Positions 12,701 to 25,863 of a stretch of 63,892 nt of DNA are shown piece after piece. Both the position numbers and the translations under genes were made by a program. This DNA is from Nephromyces sp. MM_2019 (lineage: Eukaryota > Apicomplexa > Aconoidasida > Nephromycida). The number at the start of each line of letters is the position of its first letter. Position 1 is the first letter of the stretch. A model generated the notes under the pieces. It did no database searches. It saw only the letters and a list, made by a program, of their open reading frames with translations, and was not told where the DNA came from. The DNA lies in NCBI GenBank assembly GCA_015657535.1, contig JADHZB010001578.1:1-63892 (forward strand). Reading direction: 5' to 3'.

Positions 12701-14440
12701 GATCCGATAAACAAAGTAATTCTAGAGCTTCAAAAGCATCAAGCAAGGAACTCAAGGATATGAAAAGTAATTTCAACTTTCATTATTATTAGATTTTTTA
12801 CCTACACTCCACTTGTGCTTTGATTCTTATTTGGCTTCAAGTTGGGTTCGTATCAATATTAGCATTACTTTAGTTGTTAATAATAACTCAGTTTAAAAAC
12901 AATTGTATATTTTTTTAGAGCTAAACAGTGAGATAACAACTTCAAATCCTGATTCATTCATAAATGGTACTAACAATTCAAAGCAATTGCCGATCGAGCT
13001 AGAAAGAAAGTTGTTAAGACCTGAGTGTGAAAAAAATTCAACAAATGATGATAGCTTGAGTGCCAAAAAGCAACTTCACAACAGCTTACCCACAGGACAA
13101 TTAGCTACCAGCCAGTTAGTCACAAATCCAAAGGAAATGAATAATCAAGGATCAAACAATAGCCAAGCTTCTGACTTGATCGAACCGAAACTTCACAAAA
13201 GCCACGAATCAAAATCAGAAACGTATTCTAGTAAAAGTTCTAATTCTCGTAAGACTTATGCTTCCAGTTTTTAGTGCTTTTATTTATAGTTTAGAGTTGT
13301 TCTATCAGCTACAGTGCCAGCTCATACGAATGAGAATAAAACAAGTGCTGCAAATAGCAATGATAGGGAACAAGTCCTTTTGAACACCAACAGTGTCAGT
13401 TCTCAGTCAAATATGAAATTCACAAGACAAATAAAAACAGATAAAGGCAATGTTAGGCCCAAAGTGAGTGATGGTACAAAAGCCTTGCCAGATTATACAC
13501 CATCAAATGTTAATATTAAGGAAAGGAGTAGCACAATAGAACCTTGTGCAAAGGAAATAAATTTGACAAGATTATTATCGAATCAAATATCACCTAAATT
13601 CCGTAGAAAGTATGATTTTAACTATATATGCAAACATTAGTTTTAAATGAGGCAATATTATTTGTTAACATTTTAGTATACCAAACTCATCAATCGTTAT
13701 AAGTGAGATTAAGCTGTTCCTCAAGAAAGATAACTTGAATTGCTGTGATAGTACAAGCAAAAGAGTAAATTATGATTTTCAGTATAAAGAGCAACAGTAA
13801 GTTATTATACTTCACCTCACCCAAATTGAAGTGCTCACTCAAATATATTTATTAAATTTTAGCATCAAACAAGTTGTAGCTACAAATGAGGATCGATCTA
13901 GGTATACTGGACCTTATATTACTAACAAGGAAGGCTCACAAACTCTCCTGGATGGAACTCATAAAAGGTAAGACACTTATCAATAAAGATTTTGTTATAT
14001 AAATCATAAAATAATAAGAGCTGAAAGATGAGAACTTGGTATGATTGTATAGGAAAGTTGATAGCTTGATCTCTCTCGAACCTCAAAACCGAATAAATGA
14101 AGAAAAATATTATTATAAAAACGTAGTTAGGTAAAGTAAATATCCAACCAGATTCTCAATTTTTAACAAAATAATTCAATTTTGTCAATAGCAATCCTGT
14201 CCTACCAAAGGTCCCAACACCAGAAATAAAAGTACTGAAAGAAGGTAAACTTTAAGAAAGTGGTATAAGGGCTTTGCATAATCACAAATTTTTTTTATAG
14301 AGCCAATAAGTTATGGGAGCAATAACGAACTAAAAAATGATTTAATAAACATGACAAGTAAAAAACGAGAACCCAAAAAGGTTTCGAAGCATACTGGATG
14401 CATTAAACTGGAAGGCACAATCGATTTCATTCCTAAATAA
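9722..14440 (+). CDS. divergent kinesin-like protein with degenerate switches
   Basis: This is a kinesin-superfamily protein of about 1116 aa in 20 exons: 9722-10038, 10109-10184, 10267-10362, 10420-10742, 10812-11032, 11058-11331, 11397-11565, 11624-11798, 11876-11952, 12033-12093, 12141-12220, 12321-12429, 12521-12766, 12919-13248, 13309-13609, 13677-13796, 13863-13967, 14053-14130, 14192-14244, 14301-14440. The N-terminal motor is recognised by a beta-1-like HLRVKPI, an intact P-loop GEQESGKS (residues 141-148), ANMVFITKLER, NRSLFNFCNIL, and a SKLTxLLxxSLGG-like SSILTKLISDTLIGDS. Switch I (family SSRSH) reads RPKVA and switch II (DLAGSE) reads ELGDCR, so ATPase function is doubtful. The tail (from ~450) is polar, Ser/Asn/Lys-rich and unrecognised. 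Intron 5 is only 25 nt. The acceptor of exon 11 was chosen to keep phase. Confidence 0.84.
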
Positions 14441-15363
14441 TACTCTAAGAAAATAAAACTCGTATAGTAGATGATCTATTTTAAAAAGTTATACTCTTAT
14501 TTCTAGTCTAGAATTTTGTTTACACTTAACGAGCAAACGTACTCGACGTAATTTCATAAACTACCACGTGGCACACCTTTACATTTTTTACCGTGTTTTG
14601 TTACTATGGAAACATTTCTATAAGATATTTTATAACAATAATGTATTTTCTATTTGCTGCAGAAAACCTTGTTTATCAATTTTTTTTTAACGTTTTAATA
14701 AAAATTCAATTTAAACTTTATAATTTAAGATAGACTTTTAATTCAAAAATATTTTTATTTTACTTCAAATTTCAAAAATGAAGCTAATCAATTTCTATAC
14801 TTAACCCAATAGAAAAATTCTTAAATAATGTTCATAGAATATAAAATGCCTTACAAAACTAGTTTAGGAGTGCCAATTAAAATTCGTTCAGCAGGAGTTA
14901 GTTAATTTCACATATATTTAATGAAGGCATATTTTCTAAGTTACTTGTTGCTCAGTTTATTTAGTCGCTAAAGTCTAGAAAACTTTACTTGTTTATCCTG
15001 ATGAAAATTCATTATTTATATTTTTTAATATATTGTCATTTCTCAGTGATCAAATGTTAGTCTTATTTATCAAGGAGCTTGCTACACTTTAAGTGAAATC
15101 TTAGTCTCAAGCTACCAGAACTGAAACTAAATAATAAAGGGTTTCAAATTTTTTAAGAATTAATAATCCCTTGATTTTTAAAAGATTTTAATGGTTTTAT
15201 TCTGTTACTGATCCTGGAAATAAATTTAAGTTACTTGTCAAGTACTTCAAGAACAATTCTTTTGAAGGATATACACAGAATGACTCTTGGATTTGAAGTA
15301 CCAACTTATTTTTTAATTTATTCCATTTAAGAGGATTCGAGCTAATACAGAATTGATTCAAAA
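14441..15363. other. intergenic region, nothing recognised
   Basis: This is AT-rich DNA between two same-strand genes, with no exon-like segment, RNA gene or microsatellite of note. It contains the 3' flank of the kinesin-like gene and the presumed promoter of the EF-hand gene. Confidence 0.55.
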
Positions 15364-16802
15364 ATGATTACTTTGGATAACTGCTTACATGAAAGGGCTA
15401 AGCCTGGTTCCATAATTGGACTCCCTGTTTCTAGTGATAAAAATTTAACTGTTAGCGAGTTTTATGGGTCATCACGCAGTAAAAATGAATTTAAGGAGGA
15501 GTGCCCTGTAATTGCTAATTGTAAGGTTGATTCTTATGACTTTTCTAGCACAGTTAAAACTATTGGTAACTGCTCATGTGCTTCAAAGAATCCTTTGTAT
15601 TTTTCGGGTGATGAAAAATTAAATGAAGGCTCTGAACTCGATTCAGAAGTTTTTTCGGAGAATAAAGAAGTATTTCCACCAAACTCACTCGAACAATTTG
15701 TATGTCATATCCCTCCGAGTAACTTAAAAAAGACCAATGCAGGTCAGGGAATGTTTTCTTGTTGCCAATTTGATAGCATAAAAAACTCTGAGGCAATAAG
15801 ATTGTTAAGTCTTCTTTGGGAAGTTTTCAGCAATATTGATTATAATAAAACTGGCTATGTGTACTTAAATGATCTGTATTACTTGTTGGAATATAATAGA
15901 AGGGTGCAAGATATATTTCTTATAGAAAGAAAAAAGGATAAGGACTATGAATGTGGCTTTTTTTCTAACCTAATTAGAGTAGTATTAAATTTAAATTTGA
16001 AACCAGAATTGGTAAGGTTTTAGATTAAAAGCCAAAATTCTTTCCATTTTACTCAAATGATATCTAAATTCAAACAGACTGATGCAGGTAAACTTAAACT
16101 CTATTCTATCAAATTCAAGGCACGTCAACTGTGTAAACTATTATCTAGAAAGGGAGGGAATAATCCAACTCTAATCAGGTCAGTTTACATGATCACTGAG
16201 CTTAAAGTTTTATAAATATTCAGATAATCAAATTGAAAACCTAAATTACAGCTTTGAGGAGTTTTGCCACTTTTTTGCAAATCAAATATATTATGTGGAT
16301 TATAATGGTGGATCTAATGTACCCAGTACCGCAAAGTAAGAATAATTTTAATTAGAAACTCTACAAATAAACTACATTCTTAACTTTAATTTCATTAAGA
16401 ATTTTCATGCCGATGCCCGAGTTTTCTCGGATCGTGGTTAAAGAGGCTTTCCTCGGTACTAGAACTATAAATGAAGGTTCGTTGGATATACTGCCTTTAT
16501 TTTTGAATATTATTGAGTTAAAATTTTTAACAATTTAGAAACTAAGCTACCTGGGAATGTAAATGCTGGTAATTGCTTGTTGGTTGAGCCTCAAGTTCCT
16601 GCTGAGAGTATTTGTAATTCTATGGATGCTTTTAAATTCTTATTTGGAGGATTCAAAAACAATGTAAGTTGAGAATTTTTTTAAAGTGTATTATTAACTT
16701 TATCTTTTGAAATATTTTTAGATTGATTTTAAAACAAAGATCAAAGAGCTGGAAGACCTTAACCAGAGTATTAAAGGCCACTACGAGAAAGTATTTGAGT
16801 GA
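15364..16802 (+). CDS. EF-hand-like protein of unknown function
   Basis: Six exons (15364-16011, 16078-16178, 16252-16335, 16400-16476, 16539-16663, 16722-16802) give about 371 aa. Residues 159-170, DYNKTGYVYLND, fit the 12-residue EF-hand calcium loop (D1, N3, T5, G6, V8, D12, with Asp rather than the usual Glu at position 12), preceded by a helix LLSLLWEVFSNI and followed by LYYLLEYN. A possible partner hand around SFEEFCHFF is degenerate. The first ~140 residues are polar, Cys- and Ser-containing, and unrecognised; the C-terminus KIKELEDLNQSIKGHYEKV is helical. There is no signal peptide or membrane segment. It lies between the kinesin-like and ASH genes on the same strand. A calcium-responsive cytoskeletal or flagellar role is a guess from context only. 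Confidence 0.72.
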
Positions 16803-17361
16803 TGCTTTGGTAAATTTAACGCTAGCAGAAAATGACCTATGAAACAATGAACTCATTCAATCACATCAAATCTGATTTTTAAGCCAGAGCTATCCCTTTC
16901 TCATCAGCTACATCCTTTATACCCACATTTCCTATAGTCCAAAGATCTTCAATATTAAACTATTACTATTTTACTATGTTTAAATTTACATAATATCTGA
17001 ATTAGATCTTTGCACTAAGAATCTTTTCTGAGGTGGAGATTGATGCACTTTCATTCTTAACTTCTTGATTATTTAAATTTTTATCTCTGTAAATTACCAT
17101 AAACTATTGTACAAAGTTGAGAAATTTTTTAAAACAAGTTCAATAATGAAAAATAGACACTCAATTACTATTTTTATAAAATAGATTAACCCCTCCAAGG
17201 TATTCAAATGCTTTTGAAATTAAGGCTATGCAAAAACTTAATATAGAAACAAATATGATCTAAAGTTTCTAATTAGAAAACTATTGTTTTTGACAAGTAA
17301 ATTAGATAAATTGAAGACCTAAATATTTATTATTTAAGTATTGGTGAGACTTTTTTAAAAA
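16803..17361. other. intergenic region, nothing recognised
   Basis: This is a 559-bp AT-rich spacer between same-strand genes. No exon, microsatellite array or RNA gene was seen. Confidence 0.55.
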
Positions 17362-20300
17362 ATGTCTACCTTCAAAAGTCTTTTAATTCAATGCCCAAGG
17401 AAGTTAACATGGAACCTTCCTTTGCCTGAATTAAAAAGTCAAAGACTTTTAATTATCAAAAATAAAGCAATAGTTTCTCAGGTCATTGAGGTTGAAAGAC
17501 CCAAATGTGGCCTCTTTCGTATGTATGGACCCAGCAAGCAAAAGTTAGCTCCCGGTATGAAGGCAGTATGGAACCTAGTTTTTCATGGGTCTGAGAATGA
17601 TGCTTACACAGAAAATATTCGCGTAACATGTAAATTTGGACACTTTCATTTGAAGCTAGAGGCAGCTTTTCCAAGAATTTATTTAAACTTACCTAGAAAT
17701 TTGAAATTTAACATCTGTGCAGTTAATGATAAGTCAACCATCGCCTACAAGTGTAAAAATGACTCTGAAAGTCCTTTGTTAGTGATCTGGGATATTAATG
17801 GTCCCTTTATTGTAGAGCCATCAAAAAAGCTACTAAACCCATCAGATGAGATAAGTTATAATTTTACATTTTATCCAAGATATGCATCAAGCTTTAAAAC
17901 CAGTATAACCTGCTATGTTGGGAGTTTCTTTAACAAAATTGAAAAAAGTAATTCCCATAATGAAGATTCTGATTCTAGATTTTTGAGCAAAATAAGTTAT
18001 CGAGCAAATTCATACAAAGATCTTAAGAGTGTATGTAATGAGGCTAAATGTTTTAAGGTCCTTTTAGAAGGGGAAGGGAGAATCCCACATCTACGTATCC
18101 AAAATTCCAGTTATTATTGTATCAATTTTGGTACTATATACAAACCCCAAAAAAAATCCCATACTTTCTGTGTTGAAAATATTTCCAAAGTTTGCACATC
18201 TTATAAAGTAAATATAGTTAGCTATATTTACAGTTTGTATCACTAATAGTATGTTTTAATTTCAAATTTTTTTAGATCGAAAATGAAGAAATGCAACTAG
18301 AAAGCCAGCATTGTTTCAATTCATTTGAGATAACTCCTTCTAGTGGTTTCATAAATCCACATTCTAATATATATTTTAAAGCAACAGTTTTACCCACAGT
18401 AAAGTATTTAGAGAATTTATCAAGTTTCCAGGTGTGAATTATTTTTATAAAGGATTTACACATAAATTCAATAGACAAGTTTAAATAATTCACCTTAGAT
18501 TAAAACTCCTAGTGGGGTGCCTTTAAAAGTTGATATAAAGTGCCATTTCGAGCCTACAATGGTTTTTTTCAGTCAAAATGAGATAGATTTTGGAGAAAAC
18601 AGTAGAGAAAAAGTAAGTAAAATTACATAAAAAGATTCTATAAGTTTTGGAATTTTTTTCTATGTGAATCAGGTGGTCAAATATTTCTATATCCATAACA
18701 TCAGAAAGAGCGCATGCGATTTGCAACTTATATCCCACTGTCCTGAGATACTAATTGTAAATAGCAGCCAACACTTTTTACCAGCATTATCATCTTTAAA
18801 AATAAAAGTCACTTTTGAGCCGCAGCTTCCCGGGAAATGGGAGTCTTATATAACTTGTTTAACAAGGTTTGGGTCAAAACCACAATCTATTGCGGTCAAA
18901 GGGTCTTCTCGACCAACAGATTCAATAAGGTATGGGGCAGTTTATAAAGTATTAAATATGTTATTGCTAACTTACTTAACAAAACCTTCACACCAGTGAC
19001 CAGATAGAGCATTTATTGACTGAAGGAAACAACGAAAACAATGAAAACAAATTCAATCTATTCAAAGTTGAAACGCTAGATATTCAGATTCAAAATCAAT
19101 CGAGTATAATAATTTCATCACTTATAATCTTGGACTGATTCGTTTATACTTTCTTTATTTCAAAACTTTGTATGATTCACGATTTTTCAGATCTTAGCCA
19201 TCACATTAACAATTTCTGTTGTTTTTCTGGAAAAAATGTTATTGATTGGTTGACTCTTGGGAATTTAAATCGGTAATTCAGTATCTAAATTTAAGCTCCA
19301 GTCTAATTAGAAAGCTCTATTAATTTAAACAATCAGTGAAATAGACATTTCCCCTAAGGAGATATACTTTAATTTTGAAAATTGGCATGATGTAATTTCA
19401 CCTAAATTCATCTCTATCAAGAACAACAGAAACTTTACAGTAAAAAAAAGAATTAAGAATAAAAGAAATTATTTAATAACTTAACTTTTTGAATTAGATC
19501 GTATGTAAGTGCTTAGAGATGAACAAAAGTGAATCTTTCAACCACGAGTCTTTTGAAGACTTTTTAATAACACCGAAAGATCGACAGATTTTACCATATG
19601 ATACTGAGGAGTTTAGGTGAATCATAAATTAAATGCTTTCAACTTGGATTTAAATCATCTGAATTAATCAGGATTGATTTTATCCCCAAGAACTGCAAAA
19701 GATTTCACTGGAGCCAAATAAAAATCCTAGTTATAAGCAAATCACTTAAAGTTAATGATCATAATATGCCCGGAGCTACACTTTTCCCATTTCAAAAAGT
19801 GTTTTCAATATTTGCAAGCGCTCACAATGACAACGAAGTTTCAAAAATTGATTTTCGAAATGTACACATCTCAGAAGAAGCAATAAATTTTTCAGATTCT
19901 ATAGCAGGTTTTAGTTTTGCATATTTATACTTAAAACGAATAGTTCACAATTAATTGGAAAATATTTTAGGTGATATTATATCTCACGTTTTAAAAATTT
20001 CTAATAGTGGTGTCACTGGCTTCACTTACAAATTGGAACAAAATAATTATAAAAGCTCTCAAACTAATTCAACAAATTCACCGGAAATATGGTAAAAATT
20101 TATGCCTAACTGAAATGATTGAGAAATTAAGTGACATTGAATTCATCTTATCAGTGTAATACCTGAGCAGGGGTTTATTCCTGGTCAAAATTCCCAGCTA
20201 ATTAACCTAAGTTTGTCAACAGGACTACAGTTTTTAGAAGGAACAGTAAAGGGTGAAATCTTTCTTATTTTTAACAGTGATAAATCACACTTAAAAAGGA

Positions 20301-23300
20301 TAAAATGGCAAGCAAGAATTGTTAAGCCTAAAATAACACTTGATGGAGCTTTTGATAGTTTTGTATGTTGTAAATAGCAAGCTAGCTAGCTTTTCTAGAC
20401 TGGCAATAAGTTTCAGCACTGCTTTGTATCAGGCTATTCCGGCTTTAGCTAAAGATTCAAAGCAAAGTAGAAATCTGGTTTTGGAGAATCTCTCAAAAAA
20501 AAATTTAGAGTTCTGTTGTAAAGTAGCCAGAAATAGTAAAAATATTATAGAAGTTGAACCGATTTCTGGGGTTATCAATGCCTCTAGCAAATGTCGGTTG
20601 AAATTAAACATAACAACTGATTCTCAAGAAAAGTTTTATGCACCTTTGATTTTCACATATAAGACATCCGACAATATTGGGGACAGTATTAAGATAGATG
20701 TAATATTAAACTAAAAATAATCCTAGCTCAACAAGATGCATATTTCAAACTTGCTTCTTACAGTTTTCATATCTTCAAATTATAAGGATAGTATCAAGTT
20801 GCATTAGACCAGAGCTTCTATTTGATCCAAGGACCTTGAATTTTGGGAACATATTTTGCAACCAAATTGTTAATAAAAAGGTGATTGCTATAAAAAGTTT
20901 AGAATATATAGCTACTATCAATTCCTTGAAAATTTTCAGGTTCAAATTACTAATGCTCAAGATACAGTGCTTTGGTTTGAGATTAAAGATGCGCATCCAA
21001 TTAATAGACTTGACACAAGTAAGGACTATATTGCAACAAAAAAAATTCAAAAAACAAAGTTTTTTGTAATTTCTAATGGATTAAAGTGGAGATCGACAAT
21101 AATGAAACTGCTAGTTTTGTGGTGGACGGAGATAGCACATTAATTAATATAACTCCTTACAAAGGTTTAGTAGCGCCTCAATCTTCGATGGAAATAAATT
21201 TTGAAGTAATTTCTTCGGTTGTCACTAAGCTAGAACTTCCTATAGAATTTCTTGTGAGCCCTGTAGACAAAGATGGAGGTGCTAATTGTTTAAATATGTA
21301 TAGCTCGATAACTCTAAGTCAAAGTCTACTCTTTTGAATTGTAGTAGATTGTGATAAAAAGGCATGCCTAAAGATGGATCTAAGCAACTACAATATGGTT
21401 GGCACAGAAAGGCTTGTTAAGTCAGTCATTGATATTAAAAATTCTTCAAACAACATTTTCGTCATTTAAAACGAATAAATCTCAGTAACTCTAACAAAAA
21501 AGATAAAATAATTTTAAACCTTGAAGCAATAGAGCCAAAGCTTGTAATCCTAGACATTCAAAACAAAGGTCTGACTAGTTTGGCAAACAAAAATTCTCTA
21601 GAAATCCTGAAAGTAGATTTGAATAGGTCTGAAAATTCTACTTATGTATTTAATGATTTATAGAACTTATTGTAATATGAATACAGGTGTTTAAAAAAAC
21701 CCATCAACGAATTAAAAATTACAAATTCAAGAAATAGTACATCAAGCTCAAATAATAGTATGAGAGTGCTAGACTTTCAGTTGGACTTTGGTTGCAACAA
21801 ACAGGGAGAATATAAAGATACAATCGAAATATTTTTTAAAAATGAAACTGCTTTGATGGTTACATGCAACATATTTCAGCAAAAAAATTATCTTTCAAGA
21901 GATAAATCCTTAGGTCACAGATCCAGTTTTATGTCAAACGTAATAAATAGTATATGCTGAATTTTGGTTTTTGAGAGATTATTTGGTTTTCATGTGAATA
22001 TATATATATATAATATAATTTTGAATTTATTTTAAGTCAGACTTTAGTAGTCACAAGTTATTCGAAGTTTCTTCAACATTTAAAACACTTGGCCCTGAGG
22101 AAGTTGATAGTATTTCAATAAGCTGTTCAAGATTCTATGCAGGTTATTTTTCAACTGAAATATTGGTATCCTTAAAATATGGACATTGCATAAGATTTAA
22201 GGTATACGCCGAAACTTGCCCCTTCGATCAACCATGTTTATCTTTAACGGAGGAGATTGTAAGTTATGAAACTAAACTAGCATCCAATTTAACTAATATA
22301 AACCAAATAATTTTTTCAGAATGTGAAAAGATTGCTTTCCAGCTATACTTCCAACTTTCTTTACTCCATTCAAATCATTAATAAGAACTGTTATGAATTA
22401 TTTTGGAACTTAAATATGGAAAAATTGAGTAGTTCTTTAGAAGTTAATCAAGTCATAAAATTCTTGAAATTTAATGAATATCAAGGAATTTTGAAGCCTC
22501 TCCAATCTTTCTTCAACTATTTCACCTTCAATTGTCCTGAATACAGTGGCCCACAAGCTTTAGAACTGGAGTTTGAATTTGTCAGCACCTCAGGTGATTT
22601 TAAAAGAGTAAAAAGCCTTATTTTGAATATGCCAAATACCGAACTAGCTCCAATCAATCTCAACAATAAACAATTGACTACTGGGGAAGTTCCAGAGAAC
22701 TTGTTCTATGAGGACGAATTGAATAATCGCATTTCCAAGCTGGAGCTTCAGTGTAATAGTTTGATTATTGAGCCGTCACGTATCTTTTTGAGAAAAAATT
22801 TAAATTGGTGTGAAATTATAATATTTTCGTATTCTGTTAATAGAAACCTTTTTCATAATATAATTATAGCTCCAAGAGAAAATTTTGGCGTTTTATAATA
22901 ATAAGAAACACTGACCCTGAAAACGAAGTGGAGTTCGAGTTTACGGTCGACAAGTTTTTATCTCGACATAAAATTATTGAGATATCACCACTCAAAGGTT
23001 CATAAAATAGTTTTATTATTAAAATCAAATAGAATAGACGCTTGTTATCATTATTCCTTTTGACAGGGAAAATTTTGAAAAACAGTTTTGAGATAGTCAA
23101 TGTAGATATAAATTTCATCAATATGATTTCAATAAAAAGCGAGATAATTTGCCAATTTAGGCCACATGGTATTATAGCATGCTTGAATTTAATGAATTAT
23201 AATCTTATTAACTAAATTGAAAACATCCCAAAACTAACAAGGTGCCTTTAATAACACTGATGAAGCTTCAACGAGCGTGAGTGATAAATATAACAAGGTT

Positions 23301-24201
23301 TTAATGAATTCAAACAATACCTACCTTACTTAAACTGCTCAGATTTATGGTTCTGACAAATATAGAGCTTTATCATTGTTAATGGACATAGGCATAGAGG
23401 AAAGCTTGGATAAGAGTGTACAAAAGCAGTATTCGCTAGCGTATAATAATATTTCAACTGGTGAGTACAAGTCAAAAATTTTCAAGCCTTGTTCAAATTT
23501 AAATTTTTCTGAATATATCTAAAGTAAATATTGTAGAAAAGCCAACTGAAGGTAAGTTTCTGTTGCAAAAGCCACTAACTTTATGTATTTGGAGGGGAAT
23601 GTAAATCTCATTCAACTAATATAGAAAATTTGAGCGATAGGATTCTGGATCCAAAAAATATAAATTTCCTAAAAATTTATAAACGCTTGGTTTTACGTGT
23701 AACTTCGGAATTCATAGAAAAATCTTCTACTCCAATAAACATTAATGCATTATTACGAATGAAAGTTTTAAAAAGGTAAGCAGGAACTTACAAATTTTAT
23801 TATATTTCTAAAAGCAAACCCATTAAGAATGATATCATGTCTGTCTATTATAAATTCATATATAGCTCAGGGGAGTTACATATTAATGATGAGTCTTTAA
23901 TCGATGAAAAGGTTTAAAAAAATTAATTAAATTCATGTCTAGTTTATTTTGCAAATCTTACTATTTTTAGCTAACGAAAACTACAAATGGAAATAAAACC
24001 GATACAAAGATTTATGGTGACTCTAGGTCAGTATCATATATAGATAAGATGAATGTTGTTTAAAAATTAAAAAATTATTTCAGACTTGTTGATTATTGGA
24101 TCATGCACAAAAAAATTGCTACAATAACAACAAATATATTTGCAAGTAAAGTGAAGCAAGCCTTCAAAAATTATTTATCTAGCAATGTGTTTCAGCATTA
24201 A
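17362..24201 (+). CDS. giant ASH/MSP-domain (hydin/DLEC1/CFAP-type) protein
   Basis: About 1683 aa in 29 exons: 17362-18207, 18276-18431, 18499-18612, 18673-18929, 18997-19103, 19191-19272, 19337-19439, 19498-19616, 19672-19907, 19971-20091, 20155-20362, 20382-20699, 20764-20880, 20940-21065, 21092-21278, 21345-21420, 21486-21626, 21687-21939, 22037-22258, 22320-22828, 22906-22997, 23067-23168, 23242-23297, 23343-23460, 23537-23551, 23625-23775, 23866-23911, 23971-24026, 24084-24201. It is built of repeated immunoglobulin-like ASH (MSP) modules. Typical strands are APGMKAVWNLVFHG...NIRVTCKFG, NEIDFGENS, FEPQLPGKWESYITCL with IAVKGSS, and LLFDPRTLNFGNIF. No membrane segment or signal peptide. 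ASH proteins of this size (hydin, CFAP47, CFAP65, DLEC1, CFAP221) sit in axonemes or at basal bodies; which one is orthologous is unclear. Two introns are tiny (20363-20381 or 20358-20385; 21066-21091). Confidence 0.84.
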
Positions 24202-24410
24202 TCACCTTTAAGATAATAGAACTTATTCTAAATATCTACATAAACTATTATTTAATCCTAGTAATGAATTTGAAGCAAAAAAAAAAAATGTTTACAATTG
24301 AGTATTATGAATTCTGACACATTGAAAGCCCATTTAAGGGCTGTTAATGATATGGTGTCTAGTGATACCAGCTTCTCGTGAAAAGTTAAAGTAGTATATA
24401 GCTTTTATAT

Positions 24411-25863
24411 TTAGTTTGATTCATAATTTTTGTAGTAAGCACTAAAATCCAAATCTCCTAAACCTGATAGTAATATTGTATGAATTGGATATTTGAGAAA
24501 TTGGGATTATAGTCATAAGTGAGTGGTCGAACCTTCATTAAGTGCTTTTTTGTATAGTTTTTCAACGCAGTTAAGCGTTTCAAGATTTATTCCATACTCC
24601 TAAAAATTGATCAAGTATAATTGTTATTCAGAGGCTGTTAACTTGATCCTTAAGCTATTTGAAATAGTGTATTATGCTAACCTTAGCGGTATCTTGAGCA
24701 ATATGCAAATCCTTTAGTGCAAGATTGAGGCTATATCCCCCTTCATAATTATTGTTAGCAGGGCAATTTGGAACAACATTTGGGCATGGGTTGTAGACCT
24801 TGGTGGCAAAAGAGCTAAAGATCAATGATAAAAAAATTATAGAAGTTGAAATAGAATATAGAATAAAAATATACAGACCTTCCCGTGCTTGTGTTAACTA
24901 CATCGGTGAAATTTTGTAAATCCAGTCCTAGCTTTGATGCTAACTTATACCCTTCGATAGCTCCCATCATGTTTATGATAAAACATAAATTGTTACAAAT
25001 CTGATTATGTGGAAATATAAGTTATTTAAGGGAAAAGATTCCTTAGCCTTAGAACAAACCTTAACAGCCTGAGCTGAGCCAGTTGGACCACAATGGATAA
25101 TTGTTTTTCCAATTGTATGTAGAAAAGGTTTAGCTGACTGAAAATTCAAAGCGGGTGCATCATATTCTAGTATAGTTTATATTTCATAAATAATACTGAC
25201 CTCAAAAATCTTCGGTGATGCGCCAACCATAAATGTTAGTGTATGGTTTTTAGCTCCTTGAATACCACCAGATATTGGACAATCCATAAAAACTTGTTCT
25301 GCTTCTGCAGAGGCTTTAACAACCTTTTCTATAGCATGAAACCCAACGGTGCTACATTCAAACATGTAGGTGCCCTTATGTTTCAAGTTGTTAATAATGC
25401 CTATTATAAAAATGATTGAAAGTTTTTTTCGTGCAATCTTAGTTATTTAGTTATTCATATAATAGACTATATACCTTCGTCACCAAGATATACTGCATGC
25501 AGCTCCTTAGGCCCAGGTATCATTGTGAATATGCAAGTGGACTGAAATAAATGTAATGGAGCATTGATTTTCACTCAGTGTTAACAAAATTCAACTACCT
25601 TGCTAGCTAATTCCTTCACAGAATATGTCCCTATTGCACCTTTATGTTGCATATTCTTCACTTTTTCTTGTTTAATATCATAAACAGCAACTGTATAGCC
25701 AAGATCTAACATATGTTCTACAGTTGGGGAGCCCATAGCGCCTGATAATTTATTAAGCCTTATTAGAAGTTGAATTTATATTACCCTGAAGTGTATACTT
25801 ACCTAGACCTATGAATCCAATGCATGTAGTGTCCAGCTCGGGGGATGAGTCTCCTTTAGACAT
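24411..25863 (-). CDS. HIBADH: 3-hydroxyisobutyrate dehydrogenase (beta-HAD family)
   Basis: This NAD-dependent enzyme oxidises 3-hydroxyisobutyrate to methylmalonate semialdehyde in valine catabolism. Nine exons in transcript order: 25803-25863, 25599-25741, 25475-25541, 25201-25400, 25060-25137, 24879-25000, 24682-24814, 24533-24599, 24411-24463, giving 307 aa. The Rossmann motif GLGAMG is at residues 19-24, the substrate loop DCPISGGIQGA near 130-140, and the catalytic lysine block GPTGSAQAVKICNN has Lys183 and Asn187. The C-terminal LDFSAYYKNYE block matches the family's final KDFSSVFQFL-like helix. The N-terminus is only ~14 residues long before the Rossmann fold and is acidic, so a mitochondrial presequence is not evident; related beta-hydroxyacid dehydrogenases (e.g. 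glyoxylate reductases) cannot be fully excluded. Confidence 0.94.

Noticed and set aside
20340..20714. Independent gene starting MMELLIVLY
   Set aside because: The first ~14 codons fall across a tiny intron; the rest is an internal exon of the ASH gene.
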